Notes: a model not told the origin generated them from the letters alone. 64,000 bases of DNA from JAFGUB01 sp050305515 (GCA_050305515.1 JBNLFL010000020.1:112226-176225); one strand, 5' to 3'. Positions 7,695 through 17,437 are shown, numbered from the stretch's first letter. Numbers and translations: made by a program.

Positions 7695-10183
7695 TCGTCA
7701 TAATGGGCAAAATAGGTTTTCCCGAGCTCGTTCGAACTCATCGACAGCAGTTTTGAAATCTCGCTCAACAGGGAATCAAGCTCTTTGCGGATCGTATCAC
7801 TCTCCGAAACTACAACAAGCGTATCGGCGCGGGAACGGCGTAACAGTGAAAATGCTTCGAAAACAGGTTCCTCGTAGCGACTGAGGTAGAGCGCGTTACG
7901 TGATTTCGGCAATTCGCCAAGCAATTTTTGCAGTTCGGAAAGCTCGTAAATCAGTGATTTTGGGAAACGAATATCGAGAAGCATAAACTCAATGACGTTT
8001 TCCAGTTTTAACGATGTCCGATAATGCGCCCGGTACGCATTGAGACTTTCGCACGAGAGCAGCATGTTCTCGAGAACTTCATTCTGGATCTGCATATCCA
8101 GATTACTGCACAATAACGCGCGGGCTTTGGAAACCAATAACAAAGAGCGCTCAATCCGGTCGCCGATACGATAGAGGGTGAGTCCCTGTTCCGTAAACAG
8201 GCTCTCCTCTATCAGTTGGCGGTATGCCATCATTTGCGTCAACAGCATTTCCAGGCCATTGGAAAGTACCCGCGATGCGCTGTTCCTTGAACGGCTGAAC
8301 GCGCTAAACTCGCGCATCATACGGTCAAAGATGCGCCATCCTTCCAGTGTCAGGAGATTTTTGACGTTGGCATTGACATTCGTCAACATGGAGAGCGTAT
8401 GCGCCAGTGAGCCGACTCGGGAAATATCGGTCGTCACCGAGCGTATCTCACTCAGTGTCTGCCGGACATCGGCACCCAAAAAGCCGGGATAGCTCATCGT
8501 CATGTGTGTCAATGCCTGATTGAGCAGCGTCTGGGCGGTATCGCTGTAACGCTGTTCGCTGCGATAAAGATTGGCAATAAGCTTCAGCGATGTTCGAATC
8601 ATGCGGGCAGTGATGATCGATCGCGTCAGATAGCGCCCCAGCCAGAACAGATGTTCCGCACGAAGGCTTGGCAGATGTTCAAATGTTCCCGCCGGAAGTA
8701 TCTGGTCCTGAAACTGGCTCTGCGGTTGGGCAAGCACCGGTTGGTCATTAATGATCCAGAGATCCTTGCTGCCCCCTCCGCTCTGACCCGATACCAGAAG
8801 CGAATCATTTATGGAACCGACACGCACCAGTCCACCCGGCATGACGGCATAATCAGAAGTATCACAGATGCAAAACGCACGAATAATCGCTTTTCTCGGT
8901 TCGATAGTGCCATTGACGAGACTGGGCGTCGTGGAAAATTCAACACGTTCCTGACCGGTAAAACGGTAAGGACGCTCAAGAATTTTTTTTCGAAGGTTCT
9001 CAAGTTCCGCCTTGCTGAGCGTATCTGCAATATAGGTATGACGTTTATCCGCACGATCAATACTTTTAATAATCAGATTCGGCAGGTTTTCAAGGACATA
9101 ATCGCGTTCGCGTTTCTGCCCGCACCACCACGTCGCAATCTGCGGCAGCTGCAGCTCTTCATCAAGGAAAAATTTTGCGGCCGCGCTCATAAAGGGATTC
9201 AGTCCGGGATTTTCAAGCAATCCGCTTCCCAGCGGATTGGCCATAGCCACACTCTGCGACCGTATGGCCTGAACCAGCCCCGCGACACCCAGATGCGAGT
9301 CGTGACGCAGCTCCAGCGGATCGCAGAAAGAGTCATCTACCCGCCGCAATACGGTATCGACGCGGCGTAAACCCTTAAGGCTCCGAAGCCAGAGTTTGTT
9401 CCCTTTACAGAGCAGATCCTGTCCCTGAACCAGTGTCAACCCCAGAAAGGAGCTCAGATAGGCATGTTCGAAATAGGTTTCATTGTAGGGTCCGGGGCTC
9501 AGCAGGACATTGAGCGGACGTTCGCTGCTGTGCGGGCCAATACTGTGCAGCATGCGTTTAAAGGCATCGAGAAAACCGGAAAGACGCCGAATCTCGACAC
9601 CGGAATAGAGTTCGCTCATTGCACCGTTCATGGCCAAACGGTTTTCAATGGCATAACCCAGACCCGAAGGTGCCTGCGTGCGGTCATTAATGATCCACAT
9701 CTTTCCATCGGGCCCGCGCGACATATCTGCCGCATAAATTTTCAGCGCCGCACGCTTGTCATTTAGAAGACCCTGTGCCGGACGAATAAAGCCCTGATGG
9801 GCAAAAATGACTTCAGCCGGAACGATCCCGTTTTTAAGCACGCGCTGCTCGCCGTAAAGATCTTTAAGAAGCAGATCAAGAAGACGGGCGCGTTGCTGCA
9901 GGCCAGCTTCGATGCCACGCCATTCACCACTGTCAAGAACCATTGGAATCGGGTCAAGCCGCCAGGGACGGTTGAGCCCCTCCGGGTCATCATAGACGTT
10001 GTAGGTAACCCCGTTCTCTTCCAGACGCCAGTCAATATCTTTCTGTCTGGCACGCAATCCTGAGAGATTGAGTGTTTCAAGCACGTTATGCAGCGAACTC
10101 CAATGCGCACGTACCTGATGCTCGGCATCAAACATCTCATCATAAGCCGAACGCGCTACGTAAGTATCAAACAGGGACGCCAT
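7691..10183 (-). CDS. Circularly permuted ATP-grasp / alpha-E fusion
   Basis: 830 residues. Residues 1-490 match the permuted ATP-grasp (IINDRTQAPSG, NVLLSPGPYNETYFEHAYL, VLRRVDDSFCDPLEL, SGQSGGGSKDLW); residues about 515-830 are a full alpha-E domain starting LRAEHLFWLGRYLTRS. It repeats as one polypeptide what the plus-strand arm makes as two. It overlaps the DUF2126 gene by one base and the transglutaminase gene by four, so the three minus genes form a tightly coupled operon. Predicted cytosolic ATP-dependent amide ligase of unknown substrate. Confidence 0.88.
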   Translation of the reverse strand: MASLFDTYVARSAYDEMFDAEHQVRAHWSSLHNVLETLNLSGLRARQKDIDWRLEENGVTYNVYDDPEGLNRPWRLDPIPMVLDSGEWRGIEAGLQQRARLLDLLLKDLYGEQRVLKNGIVPAEVIFAHQGFIRPAQGLLNDKRAALKIYAADMSRGPDGKMWIINDRTQAPSGLGYAIENRLAMNGAMSELYSGVEIRRLSGFLDAFKRMLHSIGPHSSERPLNVLLSPGPYNETYFEHAYLSSFLGLTLVQGQDLLCKGNKLWLRSLKGLRRVDTVLRRVDDSFCDPLELRHDSHLGVAGLVQAIRSQSVAMANPLGSGLLENPGLNPFMSAAAKFFLDEELQLPQIATWWCGQKRERDYVLENLPNLIIKSIDRADKRHTYIADTLSKAELENLRKKILERPYRFTGQERVEFSTTPSLVNGTIEPRKAIIRAFCICDTSDYAVMPGGLVRVGSINDSLLVSGQSGGGSKDLWIINDQPVLAQPQSQFQDQILPAGTFEHLPSLRAEHLFWLGRYLTRSIITARMIRTSLKLIANLYRSEQRYSDTAQTLLNQALTHMTMSYPGFLGADVRQTLSEIRSVTTDISRVGSLAHTLSMLTNVNANVKNLLTLEGWRIFDRMMREFSAFSRSRNSASRVLSNGLEMLLTQMMAYRQLIEESLFTEQGLTLYRIGDRIERSLLLVSKARALLCSNLDMQIQNEVLENMLLSCESLNAYRAHYRTSLKLENVIEFMLLDIRFPKSLIYELSELQKLLGELPKSRNALYLSRYEEPVFEAFSLLRRSRADTLVVVSESDTIRKELDSLLSEISKLLSMSSNELGKTYFAHYDE

Positions 10184-13100
10184 CAGACTCCTTGAGGCGG
10201 CATAGGACTTTTACGACGCAGGTCAAGCGTGTGCGGGTACTCACGGCTCTGAGGCACTTCCTGATACATAAAGTGCGTCTCTTTGACATGCGGTATCACG
10301 ACACGCCCTTTCGCCTCGGTTTCATGCTGCATCTGATGCTGTTCGCGAATAGGAGGGGTGATGTCTTCAACCTCTCCGGGCGTATGTCCGAAATTCCAGA
10401 AACGGTTGATGCGACGTGACTCCGCTTCATAACTGTTGACCGGGAAGGTATCATAAGAGCGGCCGCCCGGATGCGATACAAAGTAGGTAAAGCCGCCGAC
10501 ACTGCGGCGGTTCCAGGTATCGACCACGTCAAAGACCAGAGGCGTATCGACTCCGATGGTCGGATGCAGTGCCGACCAGGGCTGCCACGCTTTGTAACGG
10601 ACACCCGAAACGTATTCGCCTTCGACGCCCGTTGAGACCAGCGGTACTTTAACACCGTTACATGTAAGCACATAACGCTCGCTTACAAAGTCTTTTACTT
10701 TGACCTGCACCCGTTCCAGCGACGAATCAACATAACGCGCCGTGCCCTGCGAGCCCGACTCTTCACCCAGAACATGCCACGGTTCAATGGCGGCACGCAG
10801 TTCAAAGTCCATAGACGCCACCCGTGTCATACCGTAAAGCGGGAAACGGAATTCAAAGAAGGGATCAAACCAGTCAAGTTTGAAAGGGTATCCTTCCGCA
10901 TTCAAAAACTCGACGATATCGCGGATATCCTCTTTGACATAGTGCTCAAGCAGGAACTTGTCATGCAGCTGCGTTCCCCACCGCACCAGTTTCTGCTCGT
11001 AAGGTTTGCGCCAGAAGAGCGCCACAAGTGTCCGTACCAGCAGCATCTGCATCAGGCTCATCCGGGCATGCGGCGGCATATCGAATCCGCGCAGTTCCAG
11101 AATTCCCAGACGTCCGCTTGACGAATCGGGAGAATAAAGCTTGTCGATACAGAATTCGCTGCGGTGGGTATTTCCCGTAATATCGGTCAGCATGTGGCGG
11201 AAAAGCCTGTCGGTAAGCCAGAAGGGAACCGGTCCGTCTTTTGGCATCTGTGCAAAGGCGATTTCCAGTTCATACAGATTTTCAAGCCGCCCCTCATCCA
11301 CACGTGGTGCCTGAGACGTCGGCCCGATAAAGGAACCGGAAAAGAGGTACGAAAGTCCCGGATGATGCTGCCAGAAGGTAATGAGCGAACGCAGCAGCAT
11401 CGGGTTGCGAAGCAGCGGACTGTCCGGCGGTGTCAATCCGCCGATTGTGACATGATTGCCGCCTCCGGTTCCGGTATGCTTGCCGTCAACCATGAATTTT
11501 TCGGTTCCCAGACGCGACTGTCGCGCCTCCTCATAGAGATCGAGGATCGTATCGCTGAGCTCCTTCCATGTGGAGGTCGGATGGATATTGACTTCAATGA
11601 CACCCGGATCCGGCGTTACGCGGATCTTCTCGATACGCAGGTCATTAGGTGGTTCATACCCTTCAAGCATGACCGGAATCTTCAATGCCGCCGCAGTGGT
11701 TTCAATGGCTGCCATCAGATCCATAAACGCTTCCGCAACCTGAAGCGGCGGCAGGAAGATAAAGAGTTTTCCCTCGCGAACTTCAACACTCAAAGCGGTA
11801 CGGACAAAAGCATCGTAGGCATTGAACTGCGTGGTTTTGTTTGAAACGCTTTTGGCGCGCGCTTCGACCGCATCATGATACGTTCCAAGCGCCGGGAAAC
11901 TGGCAAAAAGATCAGGTTCGAAACTCTGTTCGAGTTCGACATGCGGTTTGTGCTGTAGCGAATCAAGCGGCAGCCGGAGTCCCACAGGCGAATTCCCGGG
12001 TATGAGAAAAAGGCTCTGACGTCTGAAAGACCAGCTCGACGTGATCCAGCGCGTGCGTCCCCATCCCAGAGGGAGTACGAAACCGCGAGGTGTTTTCAGG
12101 CCCCGCGAGAGGGAGTCCGCCAGTTGACGGCGTTCAAGCGAGTCTTCCAGTTTGGCCTCAAGCGGATTGACATCTATCGGCAGCATCGCCTCCTCCAACA
12201 GTGCCGCGATCGGATCTTCAAATGCCGGAATGATATTTTTCTCGCTGATTCCCAGATTAAGACTCAAGCGCTGCAAAAATGTTTCGGCATCGGATTCACT
12301 CAGATCGAAATGCTGATCCATGCCGCAAAGCAGGTCCGGATTTTTCCAGATCGGCTTGCCGTCTTTGCGCCAGAAAATCGTCTGCATCCAGCGCGGCAGC
12401 GGTTCGCCGGGATACCACTTGCCCTGCGCATGATGCAAGACGCCGCCGGGACCGAATTTGTTCAAAAGCCGTCGAGAAAGGACCGTGGCGCGTTCACGCT
12501 TGTGCGGACCGTCCGCATCGGTGTTCCACTGCTCGGATTCCATATCATCAACGGAAACGAATGTCGGCTCCCCGCCCATGGTCATACGGACATCATTGCG
12601 CTGCAGCTCTTCATCCACATCAAATCCCAGCTGATAGATCGCTTCCCATTGATCATCACGATACGGTTTGGTTACCCGAGGAGATTCGAAAATACGCGTT
12701 ACCGTGTTCGAATATTCAAACTCCGTTTCGCATTTGTCCATCAGCCCCTCTACCGCTGCGGCACTTTCGGGATTGGGAGTACACGCAAGCGGAATATGCC
12801 CTTCGCCGGCAAAGAGACCGCTGGTAGCATCAAGACCGATCCAGCCTGCTCCGGGAATATAGACTTCCGTCCATGCGTGCAGATCGGTAAAATCGTTTTC
12901 GGGACCGCTGGGGCCATCAAGCGATTTGACATCGGCGCTCAACTGCACCAGATAACCGGAGACAAAACGTGCCGCCAGACCGTAATGACGCAGAACCTGA
13001 ACGAAGAGCCATGCAAAATCGCGGCAGGAACCAAGTTTGTTGCCCAATGTCACTTCACAGGTCTGAACACCGGGTTCCATGCGAATCGTGTAATTCAGAT

Positions 13101-13563
13101 AGGTATTGATCTTCGTATTAAGATAGACCAGAAAGTCAATAATGGGCAGTTCTTTGGCGTGCAGCGTCTTCAAAAATCCTTTGAGCTTTTTACCCTCTTC
13201 TACGATTTCAAGATAGGGGAGCAGCTCTTTTTTAAGTGTTTCCCTGTATTTAAACGGATACTTCTCCGCATAATCTTCGACAAAAAAATCGAAAGGATTA
13301 ATCGTAACCAGATCGGCAATCACTTCAACATCTATCGCCAGCTCACGCGTCTTCTCCGGAAAAACGATACGGGCCAGATAGTTGCCGAAAGGATCCTGCT
13401 GCCAGTTTATGAAATGATCTTTAGGAAGAATTTTCAGTGAATAAGACTCAATCGGTGTTCGCGAATGCGGTGCGGGACGCAGACGTATCACGTGAGGTGA
13501 GAGCGATACGGGACGATCAAATTTATAATGTGTTTTGTGCGAAAGTGCGACGGTCATTGCCAT
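10183..13563 (-). CDS. Transglutaminase-like / DUF2126 protein
   Basis: 1126 residues. The N-terminal 290 hold the bacterial transglutaminase N-domain and core with a visible triad (GSCRDF, LHAWTEVY, GLDATS). The remaining 800 or so are DUF2126, with landmarks MTMGGEPTFVS, GGGNHVTIGG and ELRGFDMPPH. The frame is open 17 codons further upstream, but ATG at 13563 is chosen because AAAGGA lies seven bases before it and the protein then begins with the typical transglutaminase N-domain strand. DUF2126 has no established activity; it regularly accompanies permuted ATP-grasp genes. This is the lead gene of the minus arm; one TTACATGTAA at 10658 encodes part of LTCNG. Confidence 0.87.
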   Translation of the reverse strand: MAMTVALSHKTHYKFDRPVSLSPHVIRLRPAPHSRTPIESYSLKILPKDHFINWQQDPFGNYLARIVFPEKTRELAIDVEVIADLVTINPFDFFVEDYAEKYPFKYRETLKKELLPYLEIVEEGKKLKGFLKTLHAKELPIIDFLVYLNTKINTYLNYTIRMEPGVQTCEVTLGNKLGSCRDFAWLFVQVLRHYGLAARFVSGYLVQLSADVKSLDGPSGPENDFTDLHAWTEVYIPGAGWIGLDATSGLFAGEGHIPLACTPNPESAAAVEGLMDKCETEFEYSNTVTRIFESPRVTKPYRDDQWEAIYQLGFDVDEELQRNDVRMTMGGEPTFVSVDDMESEQWNTDADGPHKRERATVLSRRLLNKFGPGGVLHHAQGKWYPGEPLPRWMQTIFWRKDGKPIWKNPDLLCGMDQHFDLSESDAETFLQRLSLNLGISEKNIIPAFEDPIAALLEEAMLPIDVNPLEAKLEDSLERRQLADSLSRGLKTPRGFVLPLGWGRTRWITSSWSFRRQSLFLIPGNSPVGLRLPLDSLQHKPHVELEQSFEPDLFASFPALGTYHDAVEARAKSVSNKTTQFNAYDAFVRTALSVEVREGKLFIFLPPLQVAEAFMDLMAAIETTAAALKIPVMLEGYEPPNDLRIEKIRVTPDPGVIEVNIHPTSTWKELSDTILDLYEEARQSRLGTEKFMVDGKHTGTGGGNHVTIGGLTPPDSPLLRNPMLLRSLITFWQHHPGLSYLFSGSFIGPTSQAPRVDEGRLENLYELEIAFAQMPKDGPVPFWLTDRLFRHMLTDITGNTHRSEFCIDKLYSPDSSSGRLGILELRGFDMPPHARMSLMQMLLVRTLVALFWRKPYEQKLVRWGTQLHDKFLLEHYVKEDIRDIVEFLNAEGYPFKLDWFDPFFEFRFPLYGMTRVASMDFELRAAIEPWHVLGEESGSQGTARYVDSSLERVQVKVKDFVSERYVLTCNGVKVPLVSTGVEGEYVSGVRYKAWQPWSALHPTIGVDTPLVFDVVDTWNRRSVGGFTYFVSHPGGRSYDTFPVNSYEAESRRINRFWNFGHTPGEVEDITPPIREQHQMQHETEAKGRVVIPHVKETHFMYQEVPQSREYPHTLDLRRKSPMPPQGV

Positions 13564-13678
13564 GAAAGATCCTTTGTGCATGCCTGAAAAAAAAGTAAAA
13601 CAAGCATAACACATTTCATATCTTAAAACGCCAGAAAAACGCCTTTTTTATAATCAATGAAACGTAAAAACAGAGGGA

Positions 13679-13721
13679 GAAAAAAAGAGGGAGTTTTCGC
13701 ACTGCAGAAAGCAGTACGAAA
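13679..13721 (-). terminator. Rho-independent terminator of the rplS operon
   Basis: On the minus strand, TTTCGTACTGC and GCAGTGCGAAA (arms at 13711-13721 and 13695-13705, one G:T-type pair) enclose a 5-base loop; a run of seven T follows at about 13681-13687. It sits five bases after the rplS stop. Confidence 0.8.
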
Positions 13722-13725
13722 GAAA

Positions 13726-14082
13726 TTACTTGCGAAGTTCTTTAATACGTGCAGCTTTACCGGCAAGGTTGCGAAGGTAGAAAAGTTTTGCACGGCGAAC
13801 ACGTCCGCGACGTACTACGGTAATTTCATTGATGCTGTCACTGTAAAGAGGGAAAACACGCTCAATACCAACACCATTGGCACCAATTTTACGTACATTG
13901 ACGGTACGTCCGGTTCCTTCACCGCGAACCGCGATGCAGACACCCTCATAGTTTTGAACACGTGTTTTTTCGCCTTCTTTAATATTAACTGCAAGACGAA
14001 GCGTATCACCTGCGCGGAAATCGGGAATTTTTTTCTCAGCGATCTGCGCTTTTTCGAAGTTTTCGATGTACTTATTTCTCAT
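13726..14082 (-). CDS. rplS: 50S ribosomal protein L19
   Basis: 118 residues, normal length, with the conserved blocks FRAGDTLRL, EGVCIAVRG, GVGIERVFPLYS and VRRGRVRRAKLFYLR. L19 sits at the 30S/50S interface. AAAGGA lies seven bases before the start, and the start overlaps the 3' end of trmD by 11 bases. It is the last gene of the rpsP-KH-rimM-trmD-rplS operon and is followed by a strong terminator. Confidence 0.97.
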   Translation of the reverse strand: MRNKYIENFEKAQIAEKKIPDFRAGDTLRLAVNIKEGEKTRVQNYEGVCIAVRGEGTGRTVNVRKIGANGVGIERVFPLYSDSINEITVVRRGRVRRAKLFYLRNLAGKAARIKELRK

Positions 14083-14764
14083 AAGTGGTCCTTTTTATAT
14101 GCTGAATCAGCTGCCCCGGCCTGAAATATTGCGTCTTGGCGGTTGAGAGGGCAATTTTGAGTGCCGTGATTTTACTGTGGTTTCCCTTTAATAATTCTGA
14201 TGGCGTAGACATTTTTTGAAATTCTGCCGGTTTTGTAAAAGAGGGTGCTTCCAAAAGAGGCGTTTCGAAACTCTCCGTATCCAGCGATTCACTATTACCC
14301 AGAACACCGTCAATATTACGGGCAATAGCATCGCTCATCACCAGTGAGGGAAGTTCCCCTCCGGTAAGTACATAATCCCCGATACTGAAAAGTTCGTCCG
14401 CAAAGGTTTCGATGACTCGTTCGTCTATCCCTTCATAACGTCCGCTTACAAACACGATATGCTTTTTTTTCGCAAGGCGTTTCGCATCGTTTTGCACAAA
14501 AGGCTTTCCTACCGGTGTCGTGAAAATAATATGGGCGTCCCGGAACTGCTCAAGTGCATCAAAGAGCGGTTGGGGCATCATGACCATACCGGCACCGCCA
14601 CCCGCAGCCGTATCATCGACTTTTTTGTGTCTGGAAGCGGCAAATTCGCGCGGATCGCAAAAATCATAGGAGAACAAACCGTTATTCCGGGCCCGTTTTA
14701 AAATGGAGTCCTGAAAATAACCTTCAATCAGCTGGGGAAAAAGTGTAACGTAGGTAAAGCGCAT
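14072..14764 (-). CDS. trmD: tRNA (guanine-37 N1) methyltransferase
   Basis: 230 residues. Shows the trefoil-knot SAM site GRYEGIDERV followed by SIGDYVLTGGE and the early block DDTAAGGGAGMVM. It methylates G37 next to the anticodon and prevents +1 frameshifting. The start overlaps the rimM stop. Its place between rimM and rplS is the usual one across bacteria. Confidence 0.96.
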   Translation of the reverse strand: MRFTYVTLFPQLIEGYFQDSILKRARNNGLFSYDFCDPREFAASRHKKVDDTAAGGGAGMVMMPQPLFDALEQFRDAHIIFTTPVGKPFVQNDAKRLAKKKHIVFVSGRYEGIDERVIETFADELFSIGDYVLTGGELPSLVMSDAIARNIDGVLGNSESLDTESFETPLLEAPSFTKPAEFQKMSTPSELLKGNHSKITALKIALSTAKTQYFRPGQLIQHIKRTTYEK

Positions 14765-15303
14765 CAGGAAGCCTGGAGCAGATCCAGACCACCCTGAACA
14801 TCGATACGCCGATTTTCAATATCGGTTGAAACAACAAAGGGCGGTTGGTAGGGAATGAGGAACTTTTTGTTTTCGCCCTGAAGCACCAGACCGACATCGG
14901 TTTTGATCTGCAGATAATCCACCGCTCCAATGCGCTCGATCTCTTCAACGCTGCCAAGCAGCAATGAACCTTCATAGATGCTGCAACCGACAATGTCGAA
15001 CCAGAAATATTCACCCGCTTCAAGCGTGATGTTTTGGCGCGTCGCATCATAGGTCGTATAAAGTTTCTGATTTACAAAACGCTGTGCCGCTTCCGGAGTT
15101 GCAACCCCTTTGAGACGTACCGTGCCGCGTTCGTCATTGACGGTTTCGAGGATGATAGCCGTGCGGTCTTTACTTAAAAATTCCGCACCGTTGCGGAATT
15201 GTTCAGGAAAGTCGCTTTCGATATGGAGCTTCATATCGCCTTTGAGTCCTACGGTCTTTCCGAGGGTGGCGACGGGGATCAGTTCAGGCAACGGGTTCGA
15301 CAT
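14764..15303 (-). CDS. rimM: 16S rRNA processing protein RimM
   Basis: 179 residues with the N-terminal VATLGKTVGLKGDMKL signature and a C-terminal PRC-barrel part (EYFWFDIVGCSIYE, FLIPYQPPFVV). It helps mature the 30S head and binds S19. The start lies inside the end of the KH gene (20-base overlap) and the stop overlaps trmD. Confidence 0.95.
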   Translation of the reverse strand: MSNPLPELIPVATLGKTVGLKGDMKLHIESDFPEQFRNGAEFLSKDRTAIILETVNDERGTVRLKGVATPEAAQRFVNQKLYTTYDATRQNITLEAGEYFWFDIVGCSIYEGSLLLGSVEEIERIGAVDYLQIKTDVGLVLQGENKKFLIPYQPPFVVSTDIENRRIDVQGGLDLLQAS

Positions 15304-15523
15304 TGATACGGTAACTCTTGCCGTCTTTGGCCTTGCAGCCGGATATTACGGTTTTGATCGCGCCGATCATCTTCCCCTCTTTGCCGATCAGCTTGCCGAC
15401 ATCGGCCTGATTGGCATAGAGCGTAATTTCTGTGACTTCATCGCCTTCATGTGCAACTACCGAAACATCCTCGGGATGCGCGGCAATCAGGCGGGCAAAA
15501 CCGGCGACGAAATCTTCAACCAC
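15284..15523 (-). CDS. KH-domain RNA-binding protein (KhpA/YlqC type)
   Basis: 79 residues forming a single KH domain with the GKEGKMI loop (IGKEGKMIGAIKTVI). Similar small KH proteins lie between rpsP and rimM in many bacteria and bind RNA broadly; KhpA pairs with KhpB in Firmicutes, while the partner here is unknown. The start is GTG at 15523, directly after the rpsP stop, implying translational coupling. Confidence 0.9.
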   Translation of the reverse strand: MVEDFVAGFARLIAAHPEDVSVVAHEGDEVTEITLYANQADVGKLIGKEGKMIGAIKTVISGCKAKDGKSYRINVEPVA

Positions 15524-15525
15524 GA

Positions 15526-15753
15526 TTAACGGCCTGTGATTTTTTTGACGCGGTCGGACATTTTAGCACCGACGCTCAGCCAGTAGCCAAGACGCTCGTT
15601 GTCAACTTTCAGTGTTTTCTCTTCGTTCATCGGGTTGTAGTGACCGATCAGTTCGATCCAGCCGCCGTCACGACGTTTACGTGAATCAGTTACCGCGATA
15701 CGGTAGAAAGGCTGTTTTTTGCGTCCCATACGGGTCAGACGAATTACTGTCAT
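15526..15753 (-). CDS. rpsP: 30S ribosomal protein S16
   Basis: 75 residues: MTVIRLTRMGRKKQPFYRI at the N-terminus, then the conserved GHYNP. The frame is open 16 codons further upstream, but ATG at 15753 has AAGGA at the right distance and gives the standard S16 N-terminus. First gene of its operon, preceded by about 170 bases of apparently structured leader. Confidence 0.96.
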   Translation of the reverse strand: MTVIRLTRMGRKKQPFYRIAVTDSRKRRDGGWIELIGHYNPMNEEKTLKVDNERLGYWLSVGAKMSDRVKKITGR

Positions 15754-15784
15754 GTTATTCCTTGGCAATATAATTAAATTTTGG

Positions 15785-15880
15785 GTACATGAATGCGGCA
15801 AAGAGTGTCAGGTAGTGATACTTTGCCTCTAAACCGTCATTCATGTGGACGTCACCTGCGCCTTAGGGAAGGCGCAACCA
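15785..15880 (-). promoter_or_regulatory. Structured 5' leader of the rpsP operon
   Basis: The 240-base gap between ffh and rpsP contains a perfect 8-bp hairpin (TGCGCCTT 15857-15864 with AAGGCGCA 15869-15876). It also has a nested stem in which CATGAATG (15788-15795) pairs with CATTCATG (15838-15845) around GGCAAAG (15797-15803) and CTTTGCC (15821-15827). A minus-strand promoter-like CATAAT lies near 15924-15930, which would place all of this in the rpsP leader. No known riboswitch or SRP RNA motif was recognised. Confidence 0.5.
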
Positions 15881-15993
15881 TCTCTTAGCACAGAGGTATT
15901 GTTTAAGAGTGGAAAACGATTGGCGAATTATGCCCTGTTTTTCATAAAAAGTAAATATGCTCCGCCATACGCTGGCAAAAATGCCTGAACTCT

Positions 15994-17346
15994 TTAGCGG
16001 GGAAGGCGTCCGAGCGCACCGCCTTGCATCTGGCTCATCATGTTCTGCAGATCCTGCATCCCTTTCTTGCCGGAGAATTTTTTAGCCATCTTCGAAGCGT
16101 TTTTAAACTGTTTGAGCATCCGGTTGACCTCGACCTGAGAAACGCCGCACCCTTTGGCAATACGCTCTTTGCGCATATTATTGAGCAGATCCGGATCTTC
16201 ACGTTCTTTGGGCGTCATGGATGTCACCATGGCCTTGATGACCTTGATCTCCCTGGAATTTTCGAGATCGACGTCTTTAAGGGCATTGGCCATACCGCCC
16301 ATGCCCGGAATCATGCCTATGAGCGATTTCATGTTGCCGAGTTTTTTCATGGACTCCATCTGCTCGACGAAATCGTTGAAATTAAACTTCCCTTTTTTGA
16401 TCTTCTGCGACATCTTTTTGGCGGTCTTTTCGTCAATGACGGATGCCGTCTTCTCGGCCAGACCTTCAATATCACCCAGTCCCATGAGACGATTGACGAT
16501 ACGCTCGGGGAGGAAAACCTCCAGATCTTCCATCTTTTCGCCGCTTCCGATAAAGCGCAGCGGCACCTGAACGATGGAGGCGATTCCCAGAGCAACACCG
16601 CCTTTGGAATCACCGTCGTATTTGCTCAGGATCACCCCGTCAATACCGATACGTTCATGGAAGCTCTGTGCCGTACGTACCGAGTCCTGACCGGTGAGTG
16701 AATCGGCCACATAGAAGATCTCATCCGGCTTGGCAACATTGCGCACCGCTTCAAGCTGTCCCATAAGCTCTTCATCAATCGCCAGACGTCCCGCCGTATC
16801 GACCAGTACGACATCATAAATGCCGTCATTGGCTTTTTTGAGTGCGGCAGTAACGATCTCAACCGGATTTTTAGTGGCATCATCGCTGTAGAGCTCCACA
16901 TCGATCTTTGCACAGATCTGACGCAGCTGTTCGACCGCTGCCAGACGCTGCAGGTCCGCCGCGACAACAAGCACTCTCTTTTTGCGGTTTTTAAGATAGA
17001 GTGCGAGTTTTCCGGTCGTCGTCGTTTTACCAGAACCCTGCAGACCGGTCATCAGAACAACGGTTGGCGGTTTCGAAGCAAATACGAAGCCCTGATTCCC
17101 TTTGGTTTTAAGGGTATCGTAGAGGCTTTCGCGCATGGCGTCCATAAACTGGTCTTTGCCGATACCGGAAGCTTTTGTTTTATGCTCGACCGAATCAATC
17201 AGGGTTTTCACCACTTTATGGTTGACATCGGCTTTGAGGAGGGCTTTTTTGAGTTCGGCCAACGCTTTCGTCAGAGCCTTTTCATCGTCCTGAAAACGGA
17301 TTTTACGGAGTGCATTCGTAAATGACTCGGTTAGTGTATCAAACAC
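15994..17346 (-). CDS. ffh: Signal recognition particle GTPase Ffh
   Basis: 450 residues: N domain, G domain with GLQGSGKTTTTGK, DTAGR and a G4 of SKYDGD (usually TKLDGD), then a methionine-rich M domain ending in MQGGALGRLPR. It binds signal peptides and SRP RNA and docks on FtsY. GTG at 17346 is chosen, with AGGAGA five bases upstream, giving the standard FDTLTESF start; eight upstream codons are also open. It precedes the rpsP operon on the same strand, but the 240-base gap and a new promoter-like site suggest separate transcription. Confidence 0.96.
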   Translation of the reverse strand: MFDTLTESFTNALRKIRFQDDEKALTKALAELKKALLKADVNHKVVKTLIDSVEHKTKASGIGKDQFMDAMRESLYDTLKTKGNQGFVFASKPPTVVLMTGLQGSGKTTTTGKLALYLKNRKKRVLVVAADLQRLAAVEQLRQICAKIDVELYSDDATKNPVEIVTAALKKANDGIYDVVLVDTAGRLAIDEELMGQLEAVRNVAKPDEIFYVADSLTGQDSVRTAQSFHERIGIDGVILSKYDGDSKGGVALGIASIVQVPLRFIGSGEKMEDLEVFLPERIVNRLMGLGDIEGLAEKTASVIDEKTAKKMSQKIKKGKFNFNDFVEQMESMKKLGNMKSLIGMIPGMGGMANALKDVDLENSREIKVIKAMVTSMTPKEREDPDLLNNMRKERIAKGCGVSQVEVNRMLKQFKNASKMAKKFSGKKGMQDLQNMMSQMQGGALGRLPR

Positions 17347-17437
17347 ATTCTCTCCTGAGTCCGGTTTCAAAAACCGGGAGTTATCGGGCGAATTCTACCC
17401 AATCTTTATTTAAGCCTGCGGTAAGAGTCTCTTGAGA

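Noticed and set aside
12124..13440. 438-codon plus-strand frame inside the DUF2126 gene
   Set aside because: Antisense shadow; composition rich in Arg, Phe and Ile as expected for a reverse frame.
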